From Diphasiastrum complanatum (lineage: Eukaryota > Streptophyta > Lycopodiopsida > Lycopodiales > Lycopodiaceae), in the NCBI GenBank assembly GCA_029204225.1, contig CM055103.1, forward strand, positions 38,528,954-38,592,953: a stretch of 64,000 nt of DNA. Direction: 5' to 3'. Below the pieces are notes generated by a model. That model was not told the DNA's origin, ran no database searches, and worked only from the letters and a program-made list of their open reading frames with translations. Below, in pieces: positions 1 through 11,806 of this stretch. Within the stretch, counting starts at the first letter, position 1. Every line of letters starts with the position of its first letter. Made by a program: the position numbers and the translations under genes.

Positions 1-2236
1 CTAAATGAACAAGAGCATAAGACACATTTAATTACTATCTTTAACGTTTTTCCAAAGAGCTCTTTTTCAAAACATGGCAAGCGAAGAAAACAATTTTTTG
101 AAAGATTCATTTTTAACGCATTTAACATCCAAAGTGGGAATTAAAATGGATCCCACCAAAATATGATAAGCCTTCACCTCTTTGAGTCCTAACTTGGTGC
201 CATTGCCTCACCATGATTTTGCTTGATTTGAGGAAAATCACCTAACTTATAGTAACTTTGAAGGATCAACTCTACTGATGTTTTCCAAATCTATACACAC
301 GTGGGAACAGCCTCTCACACGTGGGAACCATGTATCATTCACATGGGAATGCTAGATCTATCAATGAAATGGTGCCATATGGCAATTTTCTACTTGACTA
401 GCTTTCCAACTAGTTCATACTAGAGTCAATCAAGACAAATTCAATCCAAGACACACAATCATTTCCAAAAGTACTATTCAACAATATGTTTCACCTATAA
501 TCATCAAGCAAAAACTAGACCTGCAAGACTTAGTCTTTCTAGAAGACAAAATTCTACACTTCTAGCAATACTACTAATTGACCACCAACATTTTCTTGGT
601 GGAAGTGACATGAAACCTTTTCAAGCGAGTCAATATTGGCTGAAGATCCAGAGGCCCTTGAGCTTTAAAAGACATAGCACATTTTTTGAAAGGAATATCA
701 CAAATAGTTCTCCAAAAACCATGCAAGTGCAACTAGGGCTGAGTCAAGTATTCCAACTCCACGTTTGTTACATGTGGCCCCCTCAAAATTTATCAATTTT
801 TTGCAAATGTAGTTGGCTAAATTGTAACATGTAAATTAACTGTGTATGTGCACCTTTGTTTGAAGAATATAACTACTTCATTTTAGATGTCTCCCCATTA
901 TTATGAGTGTGATTTCCATAAGAACTTGGATGTGGGCCTACTTGTAATGGTTTGTATGGTATTTCATTCGTATCGTGGGCATCTCGGTCAACAATAGTTC
1001 ACGATGCAAAAATTGAAAACACGTGAGTGGTACCCATAATCAATAGTCAAGTACTTGCTATCCCTAAAACATGCCAAAGAGCTCTTTTGATTCTCTAAGA
1101 ACCCCATATGAACAATGTTAAAATTGTCAAATTCTAGCTATTTGATCTAAGTTTATTTGTACATAACTTGTTCCCACACGTGTGGAGCCTATTCCCACGT
1201 GTGGATGGTAGTCATAAATGCATCATTAACTAAAATTGTAAGAGCTTCCAAGAATATGCTCATAAATCCATTGCACCTTTTGACGTCCAGTTGCATATTT
1301 ACATTTGTACTTAGGTTCATCAACATTAGTATTGTTGGATTTTGGGTGTTGTTCATCATGTACTTTAACTAGCATTTGTTAGTCATTCATATTGTTAGCA
1401 AGGCAACAATTACATGGTAGCACATATCAGTTGTAATATAGTGAAGAAGTGTGGAATGTATGATATCAATATGGCATTGCTTGAAAACGATTTGAATCAG
1501 TGCAATATTAAAGTTGATGAAAAATATGAGTAAGAAAAAACTCATTGTCAAATCACAATACTTGCTAAATTTGCAAAAGTTAGTCCTCTCAATAAAGACC
1601 ATAACCTATTCTATAAGTTCACGATGTCCATTATTTGTGCATGATGTGCATTTGTAAATTAAAAAAAAGCATGTGAAAATAATTGACACGTCAATGCCAT
1701 AAGGCTAAGTTGGATAAGAGGGAAATTCATCACACATTGGTGCACACTTGGACAAGCCTTGTTCTCCATCTTTAGGCTTGGCCTACTACTTGATGTGTAA
1801 TGTATATTTGAACATGTCTAAAACAAATGAAACATTAGAACAAAAACAAAAAAGTTGAGTGCAAATTTGCATGATATAAAGTCTCCCAAGGCAAAATTTT
1901 AGACATTTGAAATACCAATGCAATCAAGAGCATCCACATACATCCAATCTAACTCAAGATTACAACTTTGTAAAGTCTTGCACGAATTATTGTATGTATT
2001 TAAGGACCCCTACCGCACGACAAAGCTCAAGAGTAAGGTTTATGAAAAATGACCTGCCCCCATGTCTCGGACTTATGTAACAGTTCTCAAAGGTTATGTG
2101 GGGAAAAATTAGATCATCTCAGGCTATACAACGAAGTCCTCCTCATAGCCTTTAGGTTTCAGTTTTATCACTCCAAAGTGGATCAACATAAGATACCTTC
2201 TAGCCCTTGTCATATCAACGCCACATGCTGATATCC
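1..2236. other. AT-rich stretch without a recognisable gene
   Basis: No open frame here has recognisable domains or convincing coding character. Short CACGTG-centred words recur (cacacgtgggaa near 298 and 326, ttcccacacgtgtgga near 1171, attcccacgtgtgga near 1191). Similar acacatgtgggaatg words occur in the LTR-like sequence near 46435, so part of this stretch may be old LTR material. This is a weak inference from short words only. Confidence 0.5.
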
Positions 2237-3466
2237 TTACTCAATGGACTTCAGCATGCATCTCTTTTTCTGTACACCCACAACTTGATTCATATTCCTA
2301 ACCTTGGAGCTTGTGGAGGACTGCTTTCTCTTGGTTGCAACAGCCCCAGTGATTCCGAGATCCCTGTTCCTCACAATGCCCCTTAATATTGGAAGTATAA
2401 ACCAGGCAATAGTAGTAATCAATATCCCAGGGACAACCCCAAATATCAAACCCCCCAATATGATCACAAGCATCACCATGACTCCATAACTCCTGTCTTG
2501 TCTGGCATGAAATCTGGCTTGTCTTGAGAAAGTGGATGATCTGGCTCTCATTCCTATCATAGGCTTTGGGTGTTCACGGCCAGAAATAGTTAATGAGCCT
2601 TTTGGGTTGGCAGCCATTGAGAAGCTCTTCGTTTTTTTCTCGACCGTGCCATGGCCTATGGCTTCAAGTGCTTTCAGAGAGGACAGAATTAGGTTGCTAT
2701 TTGCAGATTTTGATTCTTGAGGCAAGGAGACTAGGATTCTTCTGAGAGGTGTGAGGATGGGAACACTAAACTTCATAGATGATCCAGTCAATGCAGCGGT
2801 GTTATGAAAATTGACTATTTGTGTTTGCTGGTTACCCATGTTTTTACATATGGAGCGAGTCCCTCGCGAGTTGCTATGGCGACCTGGCAGCATTGATGAT
2901 GCCACTGAATGCAATATATCCTCCTCATGCAGAGAAAGCCGATCTCGTTCTGATGGAAACAAAGAGAGGGAGTGATTCGAAGCAAGGTCGGGATCAAATG
3001 CCAAGGATTCCACGTGCCTATGAACAGATTCCTGTTTTCCTCCTATCAGTTTCTTCAACCATCCTTTGATGTATGATACAAACACAAAAAATAGAGTCAA
3101 GAATTTAGGTATCGTTCTCACTTTGGGCAGTGGATCTGCTGAAGATGGAAGCTCCTGAGATTTGCTGTTTTGTTGGGAGTGATCGAGTGGGGTAGAGGAG
3201 TCGAGGGGGACCAGCAAGCTCGGCGGGGATGACTGAGCAGCAACGTGTTTATGTACAACAGATGAAGGAAAGATAGCGACCAAATTGTTTGATGATGCCG
3301 CTGTGGTCAGCCGTACATCTGCGAGGGATGCTCCAATTCGAGAGGCGATCTGCTCCCTTGTGGCCGTTAGCTCGGATGTGAGCTGAGAGAGCTTTTCCAG
3401 ACCTCTCGCTGAGAAAGGGTTGGTGGGCTTGGACGATCCTCTTGTCCTGCACCGAACTCTTGCCAT
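2237..3466 (-). CDS. Basic plant protein with C-terminal hydrophobic segment, function unknown
   Basis: An uninterrupted 409-codon frame with no sign of introns. The N-terminus is very basic (MARVRCRTRGSSKPTNPFSA) and leads into RGLEKLSQLTSELTATREQI, a probable short helix. From memory this resembles the NP[FY]S-x-RGL-[DE]-K-x-S-x-L segment of plant ZCF37-like proteins of unknown function; that link is tentative. The middle is Ser-rich and low complexity, with a short hydrophobic stretch at about 119-135. Residues about 327-365 form a long hydrophobic segment (VMVMLVIILGGLIFGVVPG and onward) that could span a membrane once or as a hairpin, followed by a basic tail of about 44 residues. The start at 3466 is the first ATG, and a TATAAAA lies about 95 bases upstream. 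No catalytic motif is visible. The other strand here has only short shadow frames. Confidence 0.7.
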   Translation of the reverse strand: MARVRCRTRGSSKPTNPFSARGLEKLSQLTSELTATREQIASRIGASLADVRLTTAASSNNLVAIFPSSVVHKHVAAQSSPPSLLVPLDSSTPLDHSQQNSKSQELPSSADPLPKVRTIPKFLTLFFVFVSYIKGWLKKLIGGKQESVHRHVESLAFDPDLASNHSLSLFPSERDRLSLHEEDILHSVASSMLPGRHSNSRGTRSICKNMGNQQTQIVNFHNTAALTGSSMKFSVPILTPLRRILVSLPQESKSANSNLILSSLKALEAIGHGTVEKKTKSFSMAANPKGSLTISGREHPKPMIGMRARSSTFSRQARFHARQDRSYGVMVMLVIILGGLIFGVVPGILITTIAWFILPILRGIVRNRDLGITGAVATKRKQSSTSSKVRNMNQVVGVQKKRCMLKSIE

Positions 3467-3560
3467 AGCTGCAGCAACCTCAAATGTCTACAACAAAAAC
3501 GCAGCCTCGGATTAATGGTGATGCAGATTCTAAGCCATTTTCACCACTATAGCCCGCCAT

Positions 3561-3567
3561 TTTTATA
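3561..3567 (-). promoter_or_regulatory. Putative TATA box of the 2237-3466 gene
   Basis: The minus strand reads TATAAAA about 95 bases upstream of the ATG at 3466, a normal distance for a plant core promoter with a short leader. It lies just inside the edge of a duplicated block. Confidence 0.45.
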
Positions 3568-3597
3568 GCTGAAATGGGATCAGATTTCGATGTTTTC

Positions 3598-3745
3598 CAG
3601 TGTAAATTCCCAAATCCAACTGACCTCATGGATCATGCAGCCAACTTCAAAGCTCAAACGGATCAGTCTCTCAGTGTAAATCTACAAAACCCAACTGACA
3701 TCATGGATCACGTAGCCATTTTCAAAGCTGAGATGAATCAGATTT
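3598..3745. repeat. Diverged 74-bp tandem duplication upstream of the minus-strand gene
   Basis: The block starting cagtgtaaat at 3598 recurs at 3672 (spacing 74). Both copies share the words ccaactga, tcatggatca and ttcaaagct. The duplication keeps a 168-codon plus-strand frame (3574-4080) open, but outside the duplication the frame has no recognisable content, so I do not call it a gene. It may instead be duplicated promoter DNA. Confidence 0.6.
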
Positions 3746-4080
3746 CCATGTTTTCCATTGTTGGCATCATAAATTATAAGCGAAGGTGGCTGCTAATTTT
3801 ACAGCCCACCAAAGCAGAGATGCTCTCAGCACAGCAGCCCACAAGACTTAAAGCTCCATGGATGGTGACGTTTGCCTCATGTATTAAAGAGCAGCCACTC
3901 AATCTGATGCAACTACACAGACGGAAAGAAAGATATGTTCAACAACACGATCCGTGCTCTACAATATATGCTGCTATTTCCAGATTTCACTCTTCCGTTG
4001 CATTGATTTATTGTAAAACTCGGAGGTGGCTGAATTGCTTCGTCAACTGGGTTAAAGATTACTTACCAAGTTTGGCATAG

Positions 4081-6640
4081 AGATAAGCCCACCCTGCTCT
4101 AGAGGTCAATTTTCCTGGCTCAGATATCAAATTTCTTTATGTTTTTAATTATTTTATGGGAGAAATTTGAAGACATTAGATACATAGGTGGGATATTTGG
4201 TATGCCCTAGTTTGATGGCCCAATTTTAGGGATATTTAGGGAGGGTAGTCACGGGCATGATGGGTATGTGAGGTTGAAAGCATTGGACTACGGTAAATGA
4301 GCACTTTAATGTTATAGCACCAAACTTGGTTATGAAAATAGGCTTATGAAACTAAGAACACAATTCTAGCCTTGCATTGAGTTCAATAATGGATGTATTG
4401 ATATATTTTAAAGTTCGCCACAAGAATCAATAACCCTAAAAGATAACAAAAAGGAAAAGATCTAAAATTGTCATAATTACAATTTGAGTGAACAAACTTT
4501 ATGCAACATAAATTAGCAAAGCAAAGCAAAATATGAAATAACAGATATACTCCAACGACGTGCTCGATTAAAATATAAACATAGGAGAGAGAATTACAAA
4601 AAGTTGTGTCTGTTCAAATACCAATATGCCTTTGAAACTGCAAGATTACATTTTAGCTTGTTGTATCCACACTTGCTAGTTGATTTGTAATGCTGAACAC
4701 CTAGAATTTCAACATGAATTGTTTATAAAACGAGAATCTAACACTATAGTGTTTCGGCATTTTCTTTGGTGGCATCCTTGCATGTTGTTGTAATCCACAT
4801 CACAAGTTACATGTCTAGCCAATGTAGACCTGATGTGTTTCTTCACACCCTATTTTGTAGACTGAATATGTAATCTTGGATGTTGATGGTGTTTTTTGCG
4901 ACCAGAAATCGTATTAGTTCTCTGGAAAGCCTATGAATAAACAAGTAGATGATTGTACGGTTCAAATTCACCTATGTACTAGATGTAGACGACAACATTG
5001 ATTGAAAGATTTTTCCTGCAAAAATTTTTCTATTAGTATGTAGTGGATTCAAAATGATTATCTATAACAAAAATCTTAAATAAAAATGGACAACAGCACA
5101 CACTTACTTCATCCGCGATTACTGTAGAAGCCTCTTTTTGTAGAAAGTCGCCAACTGTGTCGATTCTGTATTGGTCCTTCTATTAGCTTCACATCCTCAT
5201 CTGACAAATGGCCCATTTTTTTTCCAAGGTCCATAATAATTGTGTTCAATTCCGCACGTGCCATGTCCTGCCAATCATCGACTAGAATTTTGTATCCAAA
5301 ATATAGATTTCTTACTATGCAATAATTTTTTATTTAGAATTGCATCAAAGTGTTGTATTGTCGATCAATTTGTTGTGATTGATGTTTGGATGTTTATGGA
5401 AAAGATGTTATACACATGTTTCAAGAAACTTGAAATGACAACAACAACCAAAAAGATCTCTTTAGAATTGTTATTCTATGTAATATTTGAAAGAAAGTAG
5501 ACATTTAGCAAAACAAAATATTATAATGTTACAAAAGAACAAGAATATAATATACCTTCAATTGGATCTTCATGATATTGATTTACGTACTCATCTTTGT
5601 CATGCTTTTTCTATTCAATTAAACTGCTAAGAGTAAATTGATTTGAAAACCTTGTTTGTATTTCAAATTGTTGAAAAAGTGTCAAATGGATGCAGCAACC
5701 TTCTCCAAATAGTTAGTACTTGTTATAGCCAGAGCCCAACATCTCTACAACTCAAATACTACAAAGAGCTAAAAGTGCCTTACATGAATAAACCCACAAA
5801 AGATGACACCTTTGTACGAGTACACATGGCTACCATCTCAATTGCCATCAAAACTAGTGTCTCGGCCGCCATTTCTTTGGTCGTACATTAACTTCCTGCA
5901 TATCCTCTTACGTATTTTGAAGTGGGATAGTGTGCCACATGTATCATGTGTGACATTCCATTTACTACACATCTGAGGTTCACAATATGTGACTCAATTT
6001 GTCACATGATGAGTGAGAGAATGCGCCACATGTATCATGTGTGACCTTCCATTTATTGCCCATCTGAGGTTTACAATAAGCCACATGGCTATTCTCTTTG
6101 AGTGAGGAGCTTAACGACCATCACACTACACTGCGTGGGAAGTGCAAATTCAAAATGGAGCTCTCGCATTGGTCCAGGGAGAAAAAATGGAACTCTCCCT
6201 CTTTTCACATTACCATGCACTTGCAATGTGGTAGATGACATGGTAGGGACCCACTGCCACGTAAGGGCAACTCAAACCCATTTTTTTGGGGCGGACAATG
6301 TCCCGACTCCCTTGGCATGTTGAGTTGCCCTGGGCATGTTGGCCTGTATTTTGAAATATTCTCAACCCTTTGTACCCCATATTTATTCCCTTCAAAGAAA
6401 TGCAATTAAATTCTAATCCTTCATTTTCAAATATTCTCAACCCTTAGCAGCCCATATTTCCTTTAAAGAAATACAATTAAATTCTAATCTTTCCAATTGA
6501 AGGTGATCGATTTTCAAAAAGAAAAACCTAAAGCACTCTGCAACCTTTTTTACACTAAATTATGCTAAAATAAAAATGGGCCACTTAGATTGGGCCATTC
6601 AAATGGGTGGCAAGTTAAAAGGCCAAGCGAAAGCGAATGG
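4081..6640. other. Intergenic, no recognisable gene
   Basis: AT-rich DNA with only short frames and no domain or splice pattern that I can support. It contains the duplicated block at 5921-6095. Homology among the three PDF-PPR loci appears to begin only near its right end, around 6650. Confidence 0.55.
5921..6095. repeat. Two-copy direct repeat, spacing 91 bp
   Basis: The word gccacatgtatcatgtgtga starts at 5934 and again at 6025. In both places it is followed by a close copy of ttccatttattgcccatctg and then aggtt(c/t)acaata. The CACATG..CATGTG words make each unit partly self-complementary. Confidence 0.7.
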
Positions 6641-6711
6641 ATCCATCAGAGCACTTCACTTCTTTTGTAATCTGGAAGCGAATCCAAAGCCAAAAGCAAA
6701 ACACTCCAGGC

Positions 6712-9700
6712 ATGGCAATGGCGATGGCAATCGGAGGAGGAGGCCTTTGTTGCAGTCCCAGTGATCGGTGTTGTCGTCAATCTCTACCCTGCCTCATCCT
6801 CGGAGCCACAGATGAATATGCCCTCTCATTTTCTTCTACTACCCTCACTCGTACTGCTCTTCCTTCGCCTCCTACTAGCGGTCGTCCTCGGATGGCCATG
6901 GAGCGAGGAATTCGGATGACAAGCAGTTTGGAGGAGGAGCGTCGTGAGAGTTTAGGTCTGCTCTGTTTTCCTTGATGTTGCTACTTCTTCCTCGTCTTCT
7001 TGTGAATTTGAGTTTGTAATGTGTGAGATAATTGGGGCTGAATCCGTGGGTGATTGTTTCGATGTGCTGCTGCTGATGGACTGGCTATTTATGGATGGAT
7101 TCGCAGGCCAAGAAGCCAGAATAGAACGGCTTTGGAAGCAGTTTTTTCGCGATCCTTCACAGTGGTGGGACAAAAGGTTTGATAAGGTGAGATACACAAA
7201 GTAGACAGATTGAGAACTCTCTACTTTGTGAGATGTTTATGTTTGTGAGATGTTGCTGGACCTTACTGCCGGGTGGGGGCTTAAGGTAGTTTCGATTTCT
7301 TTTTGGTTTCTGGAGGATATGTATACAGGTTGCAATCCTAACATGCACGCTAAATAGAGTGAGGGACATTCAAGATTCTTCAAATCATAAATCTCATGAG
7401 CTTGGTTTGATGCCCGCTCGGGTTTGACAGGGAAGTCCGGAAGCCCCCGATTTCGAGCACAAGACTACCGGGAAGGCGTTATGGATGAATGATAGGTTTA
7501 GGCCCTCTTGGCTGCAAGCAAAGCTTGCTACTCTCGACTCAGAACAATACGCTCTCAACCTTCACACCTGTATTACACTCAATTCCCGTTTTTCAATCAC
7601 TTTGACCGACCTTCTAAACCCTAAACCTAGCCCAACCCAATATATTCGAAGAGTCTGATCTTAATCTTGGTCTGTCATGCAGGCCAACCACTTTTGAAAA
7701 GAACACAACTTTGGGAGGAGTTCTTTTCAGATCCTTCACAGTGGTGGGACATTAGGAGTGATAAGAAGGTGAAACTGTTGTATCAGTATCCCATGGCATT
7801 CGTTCATTCATGTGTCAGTTCATTCAAGCACTCTAGTGGGCTAGTAGTTTGGCTGCTTAGATCTGTGTAATAGCTCAGTAGCTTCTTGTATTAAAATTAA
7901 GTAGGAGTTGGTGATTCAAGGTCTAGCCATGCTTTGATGATTGCAATCTACTCTATTCCGAATTCCAACATCTGTGATCATTCTAGTACCTTGTCAAGCT
8001 TGAGGCCGTCTACTCTATTCCCAGATTTGTGATCATTCAAGTAGGTTTGTTGGAACCTATGGCTCCTGAGGTTGCGTGCTCAAATCTCTTTTCAGAAAAA
8101 TCCGAAGTTTCCCGACTTCACACATAAGACCAGAAAGGAGGCATTATGGATTGAAAATCGGTTGAATCCTCCCTGGGTTCATGCCAAGCTAGCTGCCATA
8201 GTACAATGTCAAGAACAGGGGCAATCTGGTTTTTCAACACCTGAAGTCTCCGGTATGTTTCTGTATTTGCCATGGTCTCTTTTATTTGCCAGCCTTGGCT
8301 GGCTGAGAGGAGAGATGAATTTCCAGAGATGTTGAAGCTACATCTGCATTCCTTATTCATGTTTTGCCAAAGTTCTGATGCATGGCATGCAGGCAGAGTA
8401 GTGAGGATGGAACAGCTCTGGCGGGAATTTTTCTCAGATCCATCGCAGTGGTGGGACAACAGATTTACTAAGGTGTGGTTAGTAGTTACCCATCTTAAGC
8501 CCATTAAATATGACTTGTAAATTCAGTCTGTGAGGATGGGTTTGGACTTATTTCAGGCTTCAGTTGCTTTGGCTAATCACCTTTGACTGGAAAGTTTTAA
8601 ATGGTGCTAGGGTTATTTGTATGAGGCTGATCTGTTATGGTAGTCATCTATCTGTGATCTGTGTACTGTTATGCAGAAAAGTCCAAAATACCCAGACTTT
8701 ACACATAAAAGTAAACTTGAGGGCCTATGGGTTGATGGTTGGCTGAACCCCTCCTGGGTTAAAGCAAAGATCGCCACTATGGCTTTGGATCATATACAAT
8801 CCAGTGGTGGATTGAGATCACGGTATGGTTTTAATCTGACTGTTGAACGTGGATGTGGAGGCTCAGGTCTGAGATGGCATGTCTTCTTTGTTATTGGTCA
8901 TTCAAAATTGACACTTGTTCATATTTCCTTATGATCGTCATATGAATCATGCAGAGTGCCAAACTGCTTTTGCAATGGTGATAAGGTGAGGAAACTCTGT
9001 CAGGAGGGACGATTGAAAGAGGCACTACACATGGTGAAGCTTATGGTCCAGCAAACTATCAAAGCTCCAATCGGCGTCTACGTTTGCCTTTTGAAGGGGT
9101 GTGCCAGAGGGAAAGCTCTGGAGGAGGGCAAGCAAGTGCATGCCCTTATAGTCGACAGTAAACTTGATTCAAACATTTTTTTAGCAAACAACCTTGTTGA
9201 CATGTACTCCAAGTGTGGCAGTCTGTCAGATGCACACAATGTATTCAGCAAAATGTCCCGACGCAATGTGTTTTCGTGGACTGCCATAATCTCAGCATAT
9301 GCTGATAGCGGACAAGGTGTGGGGGCTATTAATCTATTTCAGCAAATGCAAGAGACAGGCATAGCACCGGACAAGGTTGCATTTGTTGTTGTCCTAAAAG
9401 TATGCGCCAGAATTACAGCCCTGGAGCAGGGCAAGCAGCTCCACTCTGACGTCATAAGAAGAGGCTTTGAGTCGGATTTGATTGTAGCGAACACCCTTGT
9501 TGACATGTATGCAAAATGCGGATGCACAGAGGATGCCCGTGAACTGTTCAACAACATGAGCGAACGAGATGTGGTTTCCTGGAATGTGATGATTGCGGGA
9601 TATGCACAGAATGGGCTCGTCAAGGAGGCCCTTGCTCTGTATAAGCAAATGAAGCAGGAAGGCGTGCAGCCAGACAATGTAACGTTTGTTGTTCTCCTAA

Positions 9701-10707
9701 AAGCATGTGCCAGCATTGCATCCCTGGAACAGGGCAAGCAGCTCCATTCGAACATCATTACGAGAGGCTTTGAGTCGGATGTGATTGTAAGAAGCACCCT
9801 TATTGATATGTATGCAAAATGCGGGTGCCTCGAGGACGCACGTGGACTGTTCAACAACATGAGCGAACGAAATGTGGTTTTGTGGACTGTGATGATTACA
9901 GGATATGCACAGAATGGGCTTGGCAAGGAGGCCCTTGCTCTGTATGAGCAAATGCAGCAGGAAGGCGTGCAGCCAAATAATGTCACGTTTGTTGTTCTCA
10001 TAAACGCATGTGCAAGCATTGCATCCCTGGAACAGGGCAAGCAACTCCACGCGCACATCATAAAGAGAGGCTTTGAATCGGATGTGATTGTGCGGAGAAC
10101 CCTTGTTGACATGTATGCAAAATGTGGATGCACAAACGAAGCCCGTGAATTGTTCAATAACACGAGCGAACGAGATGTGGTTTCATGGAACATGATGATT
10201 GCGGGATATGCACAGAATGGGCTTGGCAAGGAGGCCCTTGCTCTGTATGAGCATATGAAGCAGGAAGGCGTGAAGCCAAACAATGCCACATATAATTGTC
10301 TTCTTTCTGCATGCAGCCATTCTGGCCTAGTAGACGAAGGTCGTCATCTCTTTGATTCCATGTGTAAAAATCTCGGTGTCACACCAACCTTGGAACACTA
10401 TTCATGTATGGTAGATCTTTTTGGCCGTGCAGGGTGCCTGGCTGATGCTGAGGACTTCATTATTAAATTGCCAATTCAGCCTGATACTGTGATTTGGATG
10501 ACTTTGCTTGGTGCTGCTAGAAATTATGGCCACGTAGAAATAGGAAGACGTGCCTTTGATTGTATCTTGAAGTTGGAACCAGAAAATGCCTCAGCTTATG
10601 TGCTGCTGTCAAAAATCTATGCAACCGCCGGTAGGATGGATGAGGTAGCAAAATTAAGAAAAAAAATGAAGGCCATAGGTGTGAGTGCCGGAGTGCAGCT
10701 GGACTGA
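6712..10707 (+). CDS. PDF-PPR fusion protein, copy 1 (8 exons, 890 aa)
   Basis: Exons 6712-6943, 7107-7186, 7431-7569, 7683-7768, 8096-8252, 8393-8472, 8677-8822 and 8955-10707 join in frame with GT-AG introns; the same sites are kept in two paralogues. Residues 1-77 are Ser/Thr/Arg-rich, like an organelle transit peptide. Three PDF modules follow at about 84-140, 160-215 and 240-295; each has LWxxFFxDPSQWWDxR then PxxPDFxHK then ALW/GLW. From family knowledge this motif belongs to OSB proteins, where it binds single-stranded nucleic acid; no OB fold is present here. From about 320 a PLS PPR tract follows with repeats of exactly 303 bp. An organellar RNA-binding role is inferred. The tail is broken: relative to copy 3 five bases are missing near 10683, so the frame ends at VQLD while the E-type words (CSWTEVDNQVHACVVGD) continue in another frame to about 10760. 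There is no DYW deaminase. Start: ATG at 6712, aligned with the other copies. Confidence 0.85.
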
Positions 10708-11285
10708 AGTCGATAACCAAGTGCATGCCTGTGTTGTTGGTGATGCAAAAAGCAAGTGAGTTGGGCTGAACTGGATAGATTGGTGGGTTTGATGAAAGAT
10801 TCATCTTTCCTGCTCATCTCGATCCTGTTACAATTTGAAATCTGAATGCTCTGAATGAAGCAATCAGGTGGTTCGTTGTTGCAGGCAGGTGACATTCATT
10901 GTCCAAAATGGCCAGGCATTGATGGCAGGTCGACCCGGGGACCAGGTGATATTGATTGTCCAAAATGGAGATGGCAGGCCGACCCGGGGACTCGGGGAGG
11001 CTGAGGAGCTGCTGGGAAGCTCGATCTGGTGGACGAGATAATAGGATCGCGGGTTCATCTGAAGAAGCATTTCCTCCCTGCCAGACGTCCAGAACGGGCC
11101 GGGATCGCATCATGTGAAGACGCCCTAAGAATGGCGTCTGTTCTTGTGGAGATTATTGGTGATTGTAAGTGAAAAAAACGGAACTGCAGCTCATTCTGGT
11201 ATGGCAGAAGACTTGATACCTTGCCTATGAGACTTACCATAGGACAACTTTTATTGAACTCTTTTAATTCCATTGTCATGGCTAA
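10708..11285 (+). other. 3' flank of copy 1, with conserved 3' UTR block
   Basis: The first 60 bases are the out-of-frame remainder of the E-type tail. Positions about 11127-11200 (tggcgtctgttcttgtggag and onward) match 40508-40585 downstream of copy 3, so the duplicated segment extended this far. The matching block is absent after copy 2. The hAT element begins right after this block. Confidence 0.65.
10886..10990. repeat. Two-copy tandem repeat in the 3' flank of copy 1
   Basis: The words gtccaaaatgg (10901 and 10958) and gatggcaggtcgacccgggg (10921; close copy at 10970) occur twice in order. This block has no counterpart downstream of copy 3, so it arose or was inserted after the gene duplication. 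Confidence 0.7.
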
Positions 11286-11293
11286 GTTTGAAG
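11286..11293. repeat. Left 8-bp target-site duplication of the hAT element
   Basis: GTTTGAAG directly precedes the left terminal inverted repeat and recurs exactly at 16510-16517. An 8-bp duplication is diagnostic of the hAT superfamily. Confidence 0.9.
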
Positions 11294-11724
11294 CATAGTT
11301 GCACCGCGATTCGCGAATCGCGATTCAAAATCGCGATCAGAATCGCGATCCCGACTCGCGATTCGGGATTTTCCCAGAATCGTGTAGAATCGATTCTTTT
11401 TTTTGTTGAAATTTTTTTGTGCAATATGGGTATCAGATGAAAGCTCTGATCGAGGGGAGTATGATTGTGTAGTTTGCCGACTGTTTCAGGTGCAGGATGG
11501 TCCCTTTACGCTAAAGCTGCATCCCATATAAAAAAAAGTGAACACATTGGGGCATTCCTAGTGAACATAGCAGGAATCTCCCTTTCTCTGATTCTCCCTC
11601 TCTCTATCTCTCTCTGATCACGATTCACAACAAACGGAACTAAAACCATGCTGAACAAAAACCTAGCTGAATCATTCTGAACTTTAGCCTTAAATGAAAC
11701 AATTTTTGACAAAACAACCATACT

Positions 11725-11726
<2 letters not shown>

Positions 11727-11805
<79 letters not shown>
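11727..11805. repeat. (CT)n(CA)n compound microsatellite
   Basis: A CT dinucleotide run up to about 11762 passes directly into a CA run. It lies inside the hAT element, downstream of the transposase. Confidence 0.97.

Positions 11806-11806
<1 letters not shown>

Noticed and set aside
3574-4080. 168-codon plus-strand frame
   Set aside because: Its only structure is the 74-bp duplication. There is no recognisable domain, and it overlaps the upstream region of the minus-strand gene.
7690-7870. Treating the separate short PDF frames as independent small genes
   Set aside because: Splice sites, phases and the same order in three paralogues show they are exons of one gene ending in the PPR exon.
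9605-10220. Regularly spaced near-identical repeats that could look like an array
   Set aside because: The 303-bp units are coding PLS triplets of a PPR protein, not a CRISPR array or satellite.
9339-10289. Long 316-codon open frame antisense to PDF-PPR copy 1, with similar frames opposite copies 2 and 3
   Set aside because: It is open because the 303-bp PPR repeats avoid stops on the other strand. The text is periodic with the repeats and has no independent motif, and the sense frame is clearly the gene.
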